The notes beneath the pieces were generated by a model. That model made no database searches, was not told where the DNA came from, and saw nothing but the letters and a program-made list of their open reading frames with translations. A DNA stretch of 64,000 nt from Xanthobacteraceae bacterium (GTDB lineage: Bacteria; Pseudomonadota; Alphaproteobacteria; Rhizobiales; Xanthobacteraceae): NCBI GenBank assembly GCA_029266425.1, contig JAQSWY010000001.1, positions 248,001-312,000 on the forward strand, read 5' to 3'. Both the position numbers and the translations under genes were made by a program. Below are positions 15,828-26,165 of this stretch, piece after piece; position 1 is the stretch's first letter, and each line of letters opens with the position of its first letter.

Positions 15828-17249
15828 TCACCCCACCAGCCGCCCCGTCACCTCGCGCATCGCGCTGATGAGATGGTCGACCTGTTCCTCGCTGGTGGCG
15901 GGGGAAGCCAGCATCATGTCGTGGAATGGCGAGATCAGTACGCCGCGCACCAGCAGCGCGAGGTGGATCGCGGTCTCCACCGTCGGATAATGCGCGCGGC
16001 GCGCCTCCGCGCCGTTCCTCAGCGGGTGCGGCGCGCGCACGATCTCGACCCGAGCGCCGCAGCGCGCCACGTGCCACGGCAGGCCGGCCTCGCCGATGAT
16101 TGCCGCCAGCCCCGCCTCCATGCGGTCGGCGAGCGCCTCCATATGCGCATAGGCGTCATGGGTCGCCACCTGCTCCAGCGTCGCGCGTAGCGCGGCGAGC
16201 TGGAGCGGGCTGCCGGACAGCGTGGTGCCGATGCCGGAATGACCGGGCGCCAGGCTGGAGCGGGCGATCTTGAAGCGCGCGGCGGTCTCCTCGCTCATGC
16301 CCCACACCGCCGCCGGCACGCCGCCGGCGATCGCCTTGCCGACCACGAAGAGGTCCGGCGCGAGGCCATTGCGGCGGGTGTAGCCGCCCGGCCCGGTGGA
16401 GAGGGTGTGGGTCTCGTCGATCAGCAGCAGCGTGCCGTGGCGGCGGGTGATGTCGCGCAGCCCTTCATGGAAGCCCGGTTGCGGCAGCACCATGGCGCAA
16501 TTGGTCATGGCCGGCTCGGTGATGACGCAAGCCACCGTATGATCGGCGAGCGCGGCTTCCAGCTGATCGAGATCGTTGAATGGCACGACGCGGGTGAGCG
16601 CCGAGAGGTCGCGCGGCTCGCCGATCAGGCCCGGCCGATTGACGGTGCGCCCCGAGGGGCCGATCTCGACGAAGGTTTCGTCCACCGCGCCATGATAGGC
16701 GCCGTCAAACACCAGGATGCGCGGGCGTCCGGTCGCCGCGCGCGCGGCGCGGATGGCGAAGCGGTTGGCATCGCTGGCGGTCGCCGCGATCTGCCATTGC
16801 GGCAGGCGGAAGCGCTTGAACAGGAGGTCGCCGACCGCTCCGGCATCCGGGCTCGGCAGCATGGTGGCGAGGCCGCGCCCGGCCTGGCGGGAGATCGCCT
16901 CGGCCACGGGCGCCGGGCCGTGGCCGAACAGCGCCGCAGTGTCGCCGAGGCAGAAATCATCATAGGCGTGACCGTCGACATCGATGAGCCGAGCGCCGGT
17001 CGCCTTCTCGATGATGAGCGGCACCGGGGTCGACCAATCGGTCATCCAGTGCATCGGCACGCCCTCGAACAGATGGGCGGCAGCGCCGGCGGCGGCGCGG
17101 GTCTTCGGACGTGTGCCGAGATAGAGGGCCTCGGCTTCGGAACGCAGCGCCGCGACACGTGCGTGGGTTACACCCGCACCGTCCGGCGCTCGGCTTAGCG
17201 CATCCATATCACTGCCAATCGCGGGCCAGTCGTCGTCCCCCAACCGCAT
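15828..17249 (-). CDS. Class III PLP aminotransferase, glutamate-1-semialdehyde aminomutase-like
   Basis: The roughly 473-residue protein has fold-type I PLP enzyme features: FDGAYHGAVDE, LLLIDETHT (cofactor aspartate/glutamate) and VVGKAIAGGVPAA with the Schiff-base lysine. It resembles GSA aminomutase in the NRFAIRAARAATGR region but is longer than HemL and lies in a polyamine-type locus, so it is better called an aminotransferase of unknown substrate. The start is uncertain: ATG at 17249 or at 17207. It is 45 bp downstream of another aminotransferase gene on the same strand, probably in the same operon. Confidence 0.8.
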   Translation of the reverse strand: MRLGDDDWPAIGSDMDALSRAPDGAGVTHARVAALRSEAEALYLGTRPKTRAAAGAAAHLFEGVPMHWMTDWSTPVPLIIEKATGARLIDVDGHAYDDFCLGDTAALFGHGPAPVAEAISRQAGRGLATMLPSPDAGAVGDLLFKRFRLPQWQIAATASDANRFAIRAARAATGRPRILVFDGAYHGAVDETFVEIGPSGRTVNRPGLIGEPRDLSALTRVVPFNDLDQLEAALADHTVACVITEPAMTNCAMVLPQPGFHEGLRDITRRHGTLLLIDETHTLSTGPGGYTRRNGLAPDLFVVGKAIAGGVPAAVWGMSEETAARFKIARSSLAPGHSGIGTTLSGSPLQLAALRATLEQVATHDAYAHMEALADRMEAGLAAIIGEAGLPWHVARCGARVEIVRAPHPLRNGAEARRAHYPTVETAIHLALLVRGVLISPFHDMMLASPATSEEQVDHLISAMREVTGRLVG

Positions 17250-17294
17250 CAAAGCACGAATTGCGGTATCATGTCAGGGCTGCGTTCGTACAAT

Positions 17295-18677
17295 TCATGC
17301 CACCCAACCCTGCCGCCTTAGCGCGCCATACGTGTCGTCGAGCGTCTTGCGGGCGCGGGCGACGAGCTCGTCAATCTCGCCATGCGAGATGGTGAGCGGC
17401 GGCGCGATGATCAACCGGTCGCGCACGGCGCGCATCACCAGCCCGTTCTGGAACGAGAAGTCGCGCGCCATGGTGCCGACCTTGCCGACATCGGGGAATT
17501 TGGTGCGGCCGACCTTGTCGGGGGTGAGTTCCAGCGCGCCGACGAGCCCGATCATCGGCGCCTCGCCGACAAGCGGGTGCTCGGCAAGTGCCCGCCAGCG
17601 CGCGGCGAGGTATGGCCCGACATCCTCCGCCACCCGTTCGACGATCTTCTCATTGATCATGATGTCGAGATTGGCGATGGCCGCGGCGCAGGCCGCCGGA
17701 TGGCCGGAATAGGTGTAGCCGTGGTTGAAGTCGCCGCCCTCCAGCAGGGTCTCCGCCACCCGGTCCGCCACCATGACGGCGCCGAGCGGCATGTAGCCGG
17801 AGGTGATGCCCTTGGCCATCACGAGGATGTCCGGCTGGGTGTCGAAGGTCTCGCAGCCGAACCAGTTGCCGGTGCGCCCGAACCCGCAGATCACCTCGTC
17901 GGAGATAAAAAGGATGTCGCGCTCGCGGCAGATGCGGGCGATCTCCGGCCAATAGGTCGAAGGCGGGATGATGACCCCGCCGGCGCCCTGCACCGGCTCG
18001 GCGATAAAGGCGGCGATGCGGTCCTCGCCGAGCGCGTCGATGGTGGATTCCAGCGCCCGGGCGGTGCGCAGGCCGAACTCCTCCGGCGTCTCGCCCTGGC
18101 GCGCCTCGCCCCACCAATAGGGCTGGGCGATGTGGACGATGTCCGGGATCGGCAATCCGCCCTGCTCATGCATCGGCGCCATGCCGCCAAGGCTCGCGGC
18201 GCCGACGGTGGAGCCGTGATAGGCGTTGCGCCGCGAGATGATGACCTTCTTCTTCGGCTGTTGCTTGATGTCGAAATAGCGCCGCACCATGCGGATCACG
18301 GTGTCGTTGGATTCCGATCCCGAGCCCGTGAAGAACACCTTGCTGAACTGCGGCGGCGTCAGCTTCGCGAGCTTCGCGGCAAGCTGGATGGCCGGCTTGT
18401 GCGTGGTCTTGAAGAAGGTGTTATAATAGGGCAGCTCCATCATCTGGGCGCGCACCGCCTCGACGATCTCGACACGCCCATAGCCGACATTCACGCACCA
18501 CAAGCCGGACATGCCGTCGAGGATGCGGTTGCCGTTGGAATCGGTGAGCCACACCCCCTCGGCCTTCACGATCACCCGCGCGCCCTCGGCATTGAGCGAT
18601 TTCATGTCGCTGAACGGGTGAAGATGGTGCGCGGCATCGAGCGCGCGCAGCTCGGGCGTGGAGGTGGGGAGGGGCAT
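17295..18677 (-). CDS. Class III aminotransferase, putrescine/beta-alanine--pyruvate type (SpuC-like)
   Basis: The 460-residue PLP enzyme has FTGSGSESNDTVIRMVRRYF, NAYHGSTVGAASLGG, FISDEVICGFGRTG and VMAKGITSGYMPLG, where the lysine forms the Schiff base. This pattern matches omega-amino acid and polyamine aminotransferases using pyruvate. The start at 18677 has AGGA six bases upstream. The divergent neighbours are a PuuA-like glutamine synthetase and a PotF-like binding protein, which supports putrescine or a related diamine as substrate. Confidence 0.85.
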   Translation of the reverse strand: MPLPTSTPELRALDAAHHLHPFSDMKSLNAEGARVIVKAEGVWLTDSNGNRILDGMSGLWCVNVGYGRVEIVEAVRAQMMELPYYNTFFKTTHKPAIQLAAKLAKLTPPQFSKVFFTGSGSESNDTVIRMVRRYFDIKQQPKKKVIISRRNAYHGSTVGAASLGGMAPMHEQGGLPIPDIVHIAQPYWWGEARQGETPEEFGLRTARALESTIDALGEDRIAAFIAEPVQGAGGVIIPPSTYWPEIARICRERDILFISDEVICGFGRTGNWFGCETFDTQPDILVMAKGITSGYMPLGAVMVADRVAETLLEGGDFNHGYTYSGHPAACAAAIANLDIMINEKIVERVAEDVGPYLAARWRALAEHPLVGEAPMIGLVGALELTPDKVGRTKFPDVGKVGTMARDFSFQNGLVMRAVRDRLIIAPPLTISHGEIDELVARARKTLDDTYGALRRQGWVA

Positions 18678-18729
18678 GGCGATCCTGTTGAGTGTCAGAA
18701 TGAAATGCAAATCCCGGAAATCGAACCAC

Positions 18730-18879
18730 GTCATCCTGAGGTGCTCGGGCGTCGCCCGAGCCTCGAAGGATGCCCGCCCCCGATGGCCGTCTTCTGCTTG
18801 AGCATCCTTCGAGGCTCGCCATTCTTTCCTTGGGCTTGCCAAAGGCAAGACCCGGACGGGCTCGCACCTCAGGATGAGG
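18730..18879. repeat. Paired hairpin repeat, opposite order
   Basis: The units are arranged tail-to-tail here: CATCCTGAGGTGC comes first and CCTCAGGATGAGG last. The variable stems are CTCGGGCGTCGCCCGAG and a longer CTTGGGCTTGCCAAAGGCAAG. It lies in the divergent promoter region upstream of the aminotransferase operon rather than at a 3' end. Confidence 0.8.
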
Positions 18880-19024
18880 TGGTGTGTAGTGGAATGCAGA
18901 ATGTGATCACATTTCGCGTGCGTCAAGCCGGGGCGCATGGCATGAAGATGGCATGACAGGTGACGGCGCTTGACGCTTGCGCCGGCGCGGCCACAATCAG
19001 GCCGCGAGACAATCAGGGTCTATC

Positions 19025-20440
19025 ATGCCATTGCCGCACGCCGTGCCCCAGGACACGGCCGAAAGTCCCAAGCCCACTGCGGGCATCGGTTCCAGCGCCG
19101 CGACGGCCGACGAACTCGGCCAGTATCTCGCCCAGCATGGCGTGCCGGAGATCGTCGAGGTCCTGCTGCCCGACACCCATGGCGTGCTGCGCGGCAAATG
19201 GATCCCCGGCGGGGCGGCGGGCAAGATCTGGAGTGACGGCGTCGCGATACCAAGCTCGATCTTCGGCCTCGACGTCTGGGGCCGCGAAGTCGAGGAGACC
19301 GGCATCCATATCGAGACCGGCGACAAGGACGGCCTGTGCTGGCCGGTGCCGGGCACCTTGAAGCCGGTGCCCTGGGCGCTGCGACCCTCCGCGCAGGTGC
19401 TGCTTTCCATGAGCGAGCCGGACGGCACGCCCTGGGTGCTCGACCCACGCCATCGCCTCGCGGATCAGGTTGCCCGCTTTGCCGCGCTCGGCCTGACGCC
19501 CTGCGTCGCCTTCGAGCTCGAATTCTATCTGTTCCGGCAGGCGCCGGGCCCCGATGGCGTGCCGGAGCCGGTCTTCGCCTCGAAGAGCGGTCCGGCGCGG
19601 CAGAACATGTATTCCATGTCCGACCTCGATGCCTATGCGGCGCTGCTGCACGAGGTCCGGGAGGCGGCGCGCATCCAGGGGCTGCCGACGGATACGGTGA
19701 TCTCGGAAGCTGCGCCCGGCCAGTATGAGGTGAACCTCTATCATCGCGCCGATCCGCTGGCCGCGGCGGACGACGCCATATTGCTGCGTCGGCTGATCGA
19801 CGGCGTGGCCCGCAGGCACGGGCTGCGCGCCAGCTTCATGGCGAAGCCGTTCCTGGAATTCGCCGGCTCCGGCATGCATGTCCATGTCAGCCTGCTGAAC
19901 CGCGCCGGCTCCAATGCCTTCGGCGCGCCGGACACGGGCGACGTGCTGCTGGGCCAGGCGGCGGCCGGCCTGCTCGCCACCATGGCCGAGACCGCGCTGT
20001 TCTATGTGCCGAGCTATAACGGCTTCCGCCGCCTGGTGCCGGGCAGCTACGCGCCGACCGGGATCAACTGGGGCTACGACAATCGCTCGGTCGCGGTCAG
20101 GGTGCCGAACGGGCCGCCCAAGGCGCGGCGGCTCGAGCACCGCATCGCCGGTGCGGACGCCCATCCGCATCTCGTGCTCGCCGCCATCCTCGCCGGCATG
20201 CTGGAGGGCATCGAGAAGCAGCTGGTGCCGCCCGCGCCGCTCACCGGCAACGCCTATGAGGCCGAGGTGGAGCACCTCACCTATTCGATGCGCGAGGCGA
20301 CGGCCGACTTCGCGAAATCCGACTTCGTCGAGCGTGCCTTCGGTTCGGAATTCCGTCGTGTCTATGCGGTAATGAAAGAAGCGGAAGCCGCCGCCTTCGA
20401 GCGCCGGATCAATCCGCTCGAATACGAGACGTATTTGTAA
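19025..20440 (+). CDS. puuA: Glutamine synthetase-family ligase, probable gamma-glutamylputrescine synthetase
   Basis: The 471-residue protein is a type III/PuuA-like glutamine synthetase. It has FELEFYLF, SEAAPGQYEVNLYH, the ATP/metal-site FLEFAGSGMHVHVS and the NRSVAVRVP loop. Such enzymes ligate glutamate to putrescine or other amines rather than ammonia. The adjacent polyamine binding protein and aminotransferases support that role, though a true gamma-glutamyl pathway would also need PuuB/C/D, which are not visible here. MPLPHAVPQ (ATG 19025) is the likely start; only weak CAGGGT precedes it. Confidence 0.8.
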   Translation: MPLPHAVPQDTAESPKPTAGIGSSAATADELGQYLAQHGVPEIVEVLLPDTHGVLRGKWIPGGAAGKIWSDGVAIPSSIFGLDVWGREVEETGIHIETGDKDGLCWPVPGTLKPVPWALRPSAQVLLSMSEPDGTPWVLDPRHRLADQVARFAALGLTPCVAFELEFYLFRQAPGPDGVPEPVFASKSGPARQNMYSMSDLDAYAALLHEVREAARIQGLPTDTVISEAAPGQYEVNLYHRADPLAAADDAILLRRLIDGVARRHGLRASFMAKPFLEFAGSGMHVHVSLLNRAGSNAFGAPDTGDVLLGQAAAGLLATMAETALFYVPSYNGFRRLVPGSYAPTGINWGYDNRSVAVRVPNGPPKARRLEHRIAGADAHPHLVLAAILAGMLEGIEKQLVPPAPLTGNAYEAEVEHLTYSMREATADFAKSDFVERAFGSEFRRVYAVMKEAEAAAFERRINPLEYETYL

Positions 20441-20549
20441 CCATGCTTAAGGCTTGAGCAGGCGCGCGGCGAAGACTAGCCTGCGAACTGGAACGGAAGC
20501 GGGGGCGGAGTGTTCCGGATGCAAAAGCAATCTTCCTTAGGAGAACAAG

Positions 20550-21659
20550 ATGGCTCGGCTTCTCGCGGCATTGGCGGCCGGTGTCCTCAGCGTGCTGGCG
20601 GTCGCACCCGCCTCCGCGCAGGACAAGGTCGTGAATGTCTATAACTGGTCCGACTACATCGACGAGTCGGTGCTGGAGGACTTCACCAAGGAAACCGGGA
20701 TCAAGGTCCGCTACGACGTCTTCGACAGCAACGAAGTGCTGGAGACCAAGCTGCTCGGCGGCAAGACCGGCTATGATGTCGTGGTGCCTACCGGCTCGTT
20801 CCTGCAGCGCCAGATCCAGGCCGGCGTGTTCCTGCCGCTCGACAAGTCGAAGCTGCCGAACCTGCAGTATCAGTGGCCGATGATCTCCGAGCGGCTCGGC
20901 GTCTATGATCCCGGCAACAAGTACGCCGTGAACTATATGTGGGGCACCACCGGCATCGGCATGAACAGCGACAAGGTGAAGGAGCGCCTCGGCGAGATCC
21001 CGCTCAACACCTGGGACATCGTGTTCAAGCCGGAACTGCTCGGCAAGCTCAAGGACTGCGGCGTCTACATGCTGGACGGGCCGGAGGAGATCATCCCCAC
21101 CGCGTTCCGCTATCTCGGCATCGACCCGAACTCGAAGAACCCGGAAGACGTCGAGAAGGCGCTCGCCTTGCTGATGCCGGTCCGGCCCTTCATCAAGAAG
21201 TTCGACAGTTCCGGCTACATCAACGCTCTGGCCCGCGGCGACATCTGTCTCGCCACCGGCTGGTCCGGCGACGTGTTCCAGGCCAAGACCCGCGCCGAGG
21301 AAGCTGCCAAAAAGACCAAGAAGAAGCCGGTCAACATCGAGTACGTCATCCCCAAGGAGGGCGCGCTGATGTGGTTCGACAATTTCGCCATCCCCAAGGA
21401 TGCGAAGAATGTCGACAACGCGCTGGCCTTCATCAACTACATGATGAAGCCCGAAGTGGCGGCGAAGAACTCGAACTACATCTCGTACGCCAACGGAAAC
21501 TTGGAATCGCAGAAGTACATCGACAAGGCGATCCTGGACAATCCGTCGATCTATCCGGACGCGGAGACGCAGTCCAAGCTGTTCACCGTGACCACCAACC
21601 CGCAGGACCTGCAGCGCGTGGTCACCCGCGCCTGGAACAAGTTCAAGCGCGGCAAGTGA
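20550..21659 (+). CDS. potF: Polyamine ABC transporter periplasmic binding protein (PotF/PotD-like)
   Basis: The 369-residue precursor has a signal peptide (LLAALAAGVLSVLAVAPASA) and the family start VVNVYNWSDYIDESVLEDF, seen in putrescine and spermidine binding proteins. YDVVVPTGSFLQRQ and YMWGTTGIGMN are also typical. TTAGGAGAACAAG precedes the ATG. The permease and ATPase genes (potGHI) are not next to it: a terminator and repeat follow, so they must be elsewhere. Confidence 0.9.
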   Translation: MARLLAALAAGVLSVLAVAPASAQDKVVNVYNWSDYIDESVLEDFTKETGIKVRYDVFDSNEVLETKLLGGKTGYDVVVPTGSFLQRQIQAGVFLPLDKSKLPNLQYQWPMISERLGVYDPGNKYAVNYMWGTTGIGMNSDKVKERLGEIPLNTWDIVFKPELLGKLKDCGVYMLDGPEEIIPTAFRYLGIDPNSKNPEDVEKALALLMPVRPFIKKFDSSGYINALARGDICLATGWSGDVFQAKTRAEEAAKKTKKKPVNIEYVIPKEGALMWFDNFAIPKDAKNVDNALAFINYMMKPEVAAKNSNYISYANGNLESQKYIDKAILDNPSIYPDAETQSKLFTVTTNPQDLQRVVTRAWNKFKRGK

Positions 21660-21680
21660 TTTTTCGAGATTGAACGAGGC

Positions 21681-21710
21681 GGCGCTCTCCGTGAGGAGGG
21701 CGCCGTTTTG
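21681..21710 (+). terminator. Rho-independent terminator after potF
   Basis: GGCGCTCTCC-GTGA-GGAGGGCGCC forms a 10-bp stem with one wobble pair, followed by GTTTTG, 21 bp after the potF stop codon. Confidence 0.75.
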
Positions 21711-21730
21711 TCTGGGGCGCTCTGCTTCAC

Positions 21731-21831
21731 CATCCTTCGAGGCTCGCCATCGCTCGCACCTCAGGATGAGGTCGCCTCTATAAGAACAACCTCATCCTGA
21801 GGTGCCGGCCAATGGCCGGCCTCGAAGGATG
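21731..21831. repeat. Paired hairpin repeat
   Basis: The right unit's variable stem is CCGGCCAATGGCCGG and the left CGAGGCTCGCCATCGCTCG. The conserved edges are intact. It lies between convergent potF and lpxXL. Confidence 0.8.
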
Positions 21832-21854
21832 CTCACGCAGAGCGACCCTCAATC

Positions 21855-22796
21855 CTAACCCTTCTTCTTGGTCCCCCAGCGCCAGCGCCGGTAGAACCAC
21901 GTCCATTGCTCCGGATGCTCGCGGATCCAGCCCTCGACGATCGAGGTGATCGCCTGCATCGAGGCGTCGACGTCGATCTTGCCCTTGGCGTCGCGCGGCA
22001 GCTCGATCGCCGGCGTGCAGGTGATGCGGAATCGCCCGTCCGGCAGGCGGATCACCCGCACCCCGTGCACCGGGCACTCATAGAGCCGGGCGAGGCGGGC
22101 AATGGTCGGGTTGGTGGTGGCGGGGCGGCCGAAGAACTGGACGATCGGCCCGCCGCGCCGGGCCTGGTCGACCAATATGCCGAGGTGCTTGCCCTGATCG
22201 AGCACGCTCGCCAGCTCGAACACCGCGACGTGCGAGGCGGCGACGAGATTGCCCATCACCTTCGAGCGGGCGCTGAACAGCATCTCGGCGAAGAAATCAT
22301 TGTCCGGCGCGCGGAACAGCACGGCGCTGTCCAGCCCCTGCGCGGCCGCCGCGATCGCCGGCAGTTCCCAATTGGCGAGGTGCGCGGTGAACACCAGCGC
22401 CGGCTTGCCGTCGACCCGCATGGCGACGAAATTGGAGACGCCGGTGGTCTCGATCCGGCTCTTGGCCGGCTCCCACATATTGTACTGCCAGATGCGGTCG
22501 AGATGGACGAACTCGCCGGCGACGCGGCCGAGATTGTCCCACATGCCGCGGGCTATGGCGGCGCGTTCCGCCTCGCCCTTCTCCGGAAAGGAGAGCGCGA
22601 GGTTGTTGAGCGCAGTCTTGTGGATCGGCGTCCACGGCCCGATGGTGCGGGCCCAGAAGCTGCCGACCCAGGAGGCGAAGCGCGGCCCCGGCGCCCGCAG
22701 CATGCGCACCAGCACCCAGACGATCGCCGAGAGCACGTTATTGCGCAGCCGCGTCGGCCAGGGCAGGGCAGGGGTGGGAGAAGCGGGGGTGGTCAT
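21855..22796 (-). CDS. lpxXL: Lipid A acyltransferase LpxXL (C28 very-long-chain acyl transfer)
   Basis: The 313-residue LpxL/HtrB-family protein is membrane-associated through an N-terminal helix (VLSAIVWVLVRML). It carries the acyltransferase motif HLANWE (H-x4-E) and DQARRGGPIVQFFGRPA. As the last gene of the acpXL cluster it should transfer the 27-hydroxyoctacosanoyl-type chain from AcpXL to lipid A, as established for LpxXL in Rhizobium. Confidence 0.88.
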   Translation of the reverse strand: MTTPASPTPALPWPTRLRNNVLSAIVWVLVRMLRAPGPRFASWVGSFWARTIGPWTPIHKTALNNLALSFPEKGEAERAAIARGMWDNLGRVAGEFVHLDRIWQYNMWEPAKSRIETTGVSNFVAMRVDGKPALVFTAHLANWELPAIAAAAQGLDSAVLFRAPDNDFFAEMLFSARSKVMGNLVAASHVAVFELASVLDQGKHLGILVDQARRGGPIVQFFGRPATTNPTIARLARLYECPVHGVRVIRLPDGRFRITCTPAIELPRDAKGKIDVDASMQAITSIVEGWIREHPEQWTWFYRRWRWGTKKKG

Positions 22797-22828
22797 GGCT
22801 CTCCCTGGTCTCTCGCTAATGTCACCAC

Positions 22829-22943
22829 GTCATCCTGAGGTGCTCGGGCGCAGTCCGAGCCTCGAAGGATGCCCGCCCCCGATGAACGCCCACTGCTTCA
22901 ACATCCTTCGAGGCTCGCTACACTCGCACCTCAGGATGACGTC
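22829..22943. repeat. Paired hairpin repeat inside the lipid A operon
   Basis: The order is CATCCTGAGGTGC first and CCTCAGGATGACG last, with stems CTCGGGCGCAGTCCGAG and CGAGGCTCGCTACACTCG. It separates adh from lpxXL, which are co-directional. It is the only copy sitting within the operon, so it may modulate lpxXL expression. Confidence 0.8.
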
Positions 22944-22956
22944 GCTTGCTTGACGC

Positions 22957-23979
22957 TTAGAACCGGATGACCACCTTGCCGAACACGCGGCGGGTTTCCA
23001 GCCGCTCGAGGCCGGCGCCGAAATCCTCCAGCGCATGTTCGGAATCGATCACCGGCATGACGCCTCGCGCCATGCGCCTGAGGCCGTCCGAGATCGCCCG
23101 GATCGGCGCGCCGAACGAGCCGATGATGCGGTACTGGCGCTGGAACAGCTGCATCAGGTTCATGTTCACCGAGACGCCCGAGGTCGAGCCGCAGGTGACG
23201 AGCCGCGCGCCCGGCTTCATCGACAGCAGCGAGCCGTTCCAGGTCTCGGCGCCGACATGCTCGAACACCACGTCGACGCCCTTCTTCTTGGTGATCTTGC
23301 GCACCTCGTGCTCGAAGCGGTCGGTACGGTAGTTGATGGCGTGGTCGGCACCCAGCGCCAGCGCCTTGGCGCACTTCTCGTCATCGCCCGCAGTGGTGAG
23401 GACGGTGCAGCCGATCTCCTTCGCCATGCGGATCGCCACCGTGCCGATACCCGAACCCGCCGCATGCACCAGCACGGTTTCGCCGGGCTCGAGCTTGGCA
23501 TTGTCGAACAGCATGTGCTCGACGGTGGAGAAGGTGACGGGGGCGCAGGCCGCATCGGTCCAGGAGATGCCGTCGGGGATCTCGACGCAGAGCCGGTCCT
23601 TGATGTTGAGCAGGTCCCGGGCGAAGCCGTCGACATGGAAGCCCATGACGCCGGCCACCTCCTCGCAGAGATTGTCACGGCCGGCGCGGCAGTTGCGGCA
23701 CTGGCCGCAGGTCAGCGCGCCATACATGGCGACCTTGGAACCAGGCTTGAAGCGGGTGACGCCCTCTCCGGTCGCCACCACCTCGCCGACCGCCTCGGCG
23801 CCGACCACGAGCGGCATCTTGCGCTTGGCGAAGGCCATGCCGCGCCAGCCCCAGACGTCAATATGGTTGAGCGCGAGCGCCTTGATGCGCACCTGCACCT
23901 CGCCGGCCGCGGGCGCTTCGGGCTCGGGCAGCTCGGTGAGCGTCAGGTTTCGGTCGGAGATGAGTTGCAGCGCGCGCAT
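22957..23979 (-). CDS. Zinc-binding alcohol dehydrogenase of the lipid A VLCFA cluster
   Basis: The 340-residue MDR protein has the four-cysteine structural zinc lobe CGQCRNCRAGRDNLC and the Rossmann motif VHAAGSGIGTVAIRMA. It corresponds in place to adh2XL of the rhizobial acpXL cluster, whose exact step in very-long-chain fatty acid synthesis is not settled; enoyl reduction is a common proposal. It is downstream of fabG by an 87-bp gap. Confidence 0.85.
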   Translation of the reverse strand: MRALQLISDRNLTLTELPEPEAPAAGEVQVRIKALALNHIDVWGWRGMAFAKRKMPLVVGAEAVGEVVATGEGVTRFKPGSKVAMYGALTCGQCRNCRAGRDNLCEEVAGVMGFHVDGFARDLLNIKDRLCVEIPDGISWTDAACAPVTFSTVEHMLFDNAKLEPGETVLVHAAGSGIGTVAIRMAKEIGCTVLTTAGDDEKCAKALALGADHAINYRTDRFEHEVRKITKKKGVDVVFEHVGAETWNGSLLSMKPGARLVTCGSTSGVSVNMNLMQLFQRQYRIIGSFGAPIRAISDGLRRMARGVMPVIDSEHALEDFGAGLERLETRRVFGKVVIRF

Positions 23980-24066
23980 GGAAGGCTCCGGCGGGAAGAG
24001 TGACCCTCATGGCCGGATGGTGCGGAAACGAGGGCGCGGAAGATGTGACGCGGCTGGATATCGAAA

Positions 24067-24815
24067 TCAGCGCTGAATGGCTAGTGCGGCGGTGAGGCCG
24101 CCATCCACCGGTATGGTCGCGCCGGTCACATAGGCCGCGCCGGGGGAGAGCAGGAAGCCGACCACGGCGCCGACATCCTCCGGCTTGGCGAAGCGCGCTG
24201 CCGGTATCTGCTTCTCGACATTGGCCCGATAGGCCGCATAGGGCTCCAGCATGGCGGTGTCGACGAAGCCGGGCGCCACAACGTTCACGGTGATGCCGCG
24301 CCGCGCGCTCTCGATGGCGAGCGTGCGGCAATAGCCGGCGAGCGCGGCCTTGGAGCCGGCGTAAATGCTGTTGCCGGCATTCGCCACATCCGCGGCGATC
24401 GAGCCGATGGCGACGATGCGGCCGGTGCGAGCCCGCGTCATCGGCCGGATCAGTGCCCCGGCGAGCTTCACGAAGGACCAGTAATTGACCTGCATGAGCC
24501 GCTCGGCCTTGTCCTGGTCGACCATGGCGGCGAGCGTGTCGTAGCTCATGCCGGCATTATGGACCAGGCCGTAATAGGTCGGCTCCTCCGCCACATGCGC
24601 GGCGAAGGCATCGACTGCCGCCTTGTCGGCGAGATCGAGCGAGCGGGCTTCCAGCCGGGCCTCCGGCTGCTCGGCCCTGATCGCGGCGATCAGCGCCTCC
24701 GCCTCGGAGGTCGCTGTGCGCACGGTGAAGACGACTTCGAGCCCGGCAAGCGAAAGCGCCCGAACGATCGCCGCCCCGACGCCGCGCCCGCCGCCAGTGA
24801 CAAGTACGCGCTGGG

Positions 24816-24819
<4 letters not shown>
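24067..24819 (-). CDS. fabG: 3-oxoacyl-ACP reductase (SDR) of the lipid A VLCFA cluster
   Basis: The 250-residue SDR has TGGGRGVGAA, HNAGMS, the catalytic serine in IGSIAADVANAG, the YAGSK pair and a glycine-rich end, PVDGGLTA. It starts with GTG at 24819, overlapping the stop of fabF1XL by four bases (GTGA), so it is translationally coupled. It should reduce the beta-keto group in each elongation round of the C28 acyl chain carried by AcpXL. Confidence 0.88.
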
Positions 24820-26093
<1,274 letters not shown>

Positions 26094-26165
26094 AGCTTCG
26101 CCTCCTGATGCCCCCCGGCATGGACTTTAGGCACTGTTGGACCCCGGCGTGGCCGGGCAGGGAGA

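Noticed and set aside
15828-17249. HemL (glutamate-1-semialdehyde aminomutase) for heme synthesis
   Set aside because: The protein is longer than HemL, with divergent N-terminus, and lies beside amine-metabolism genes. The aminomutase label is only a family resemblance.
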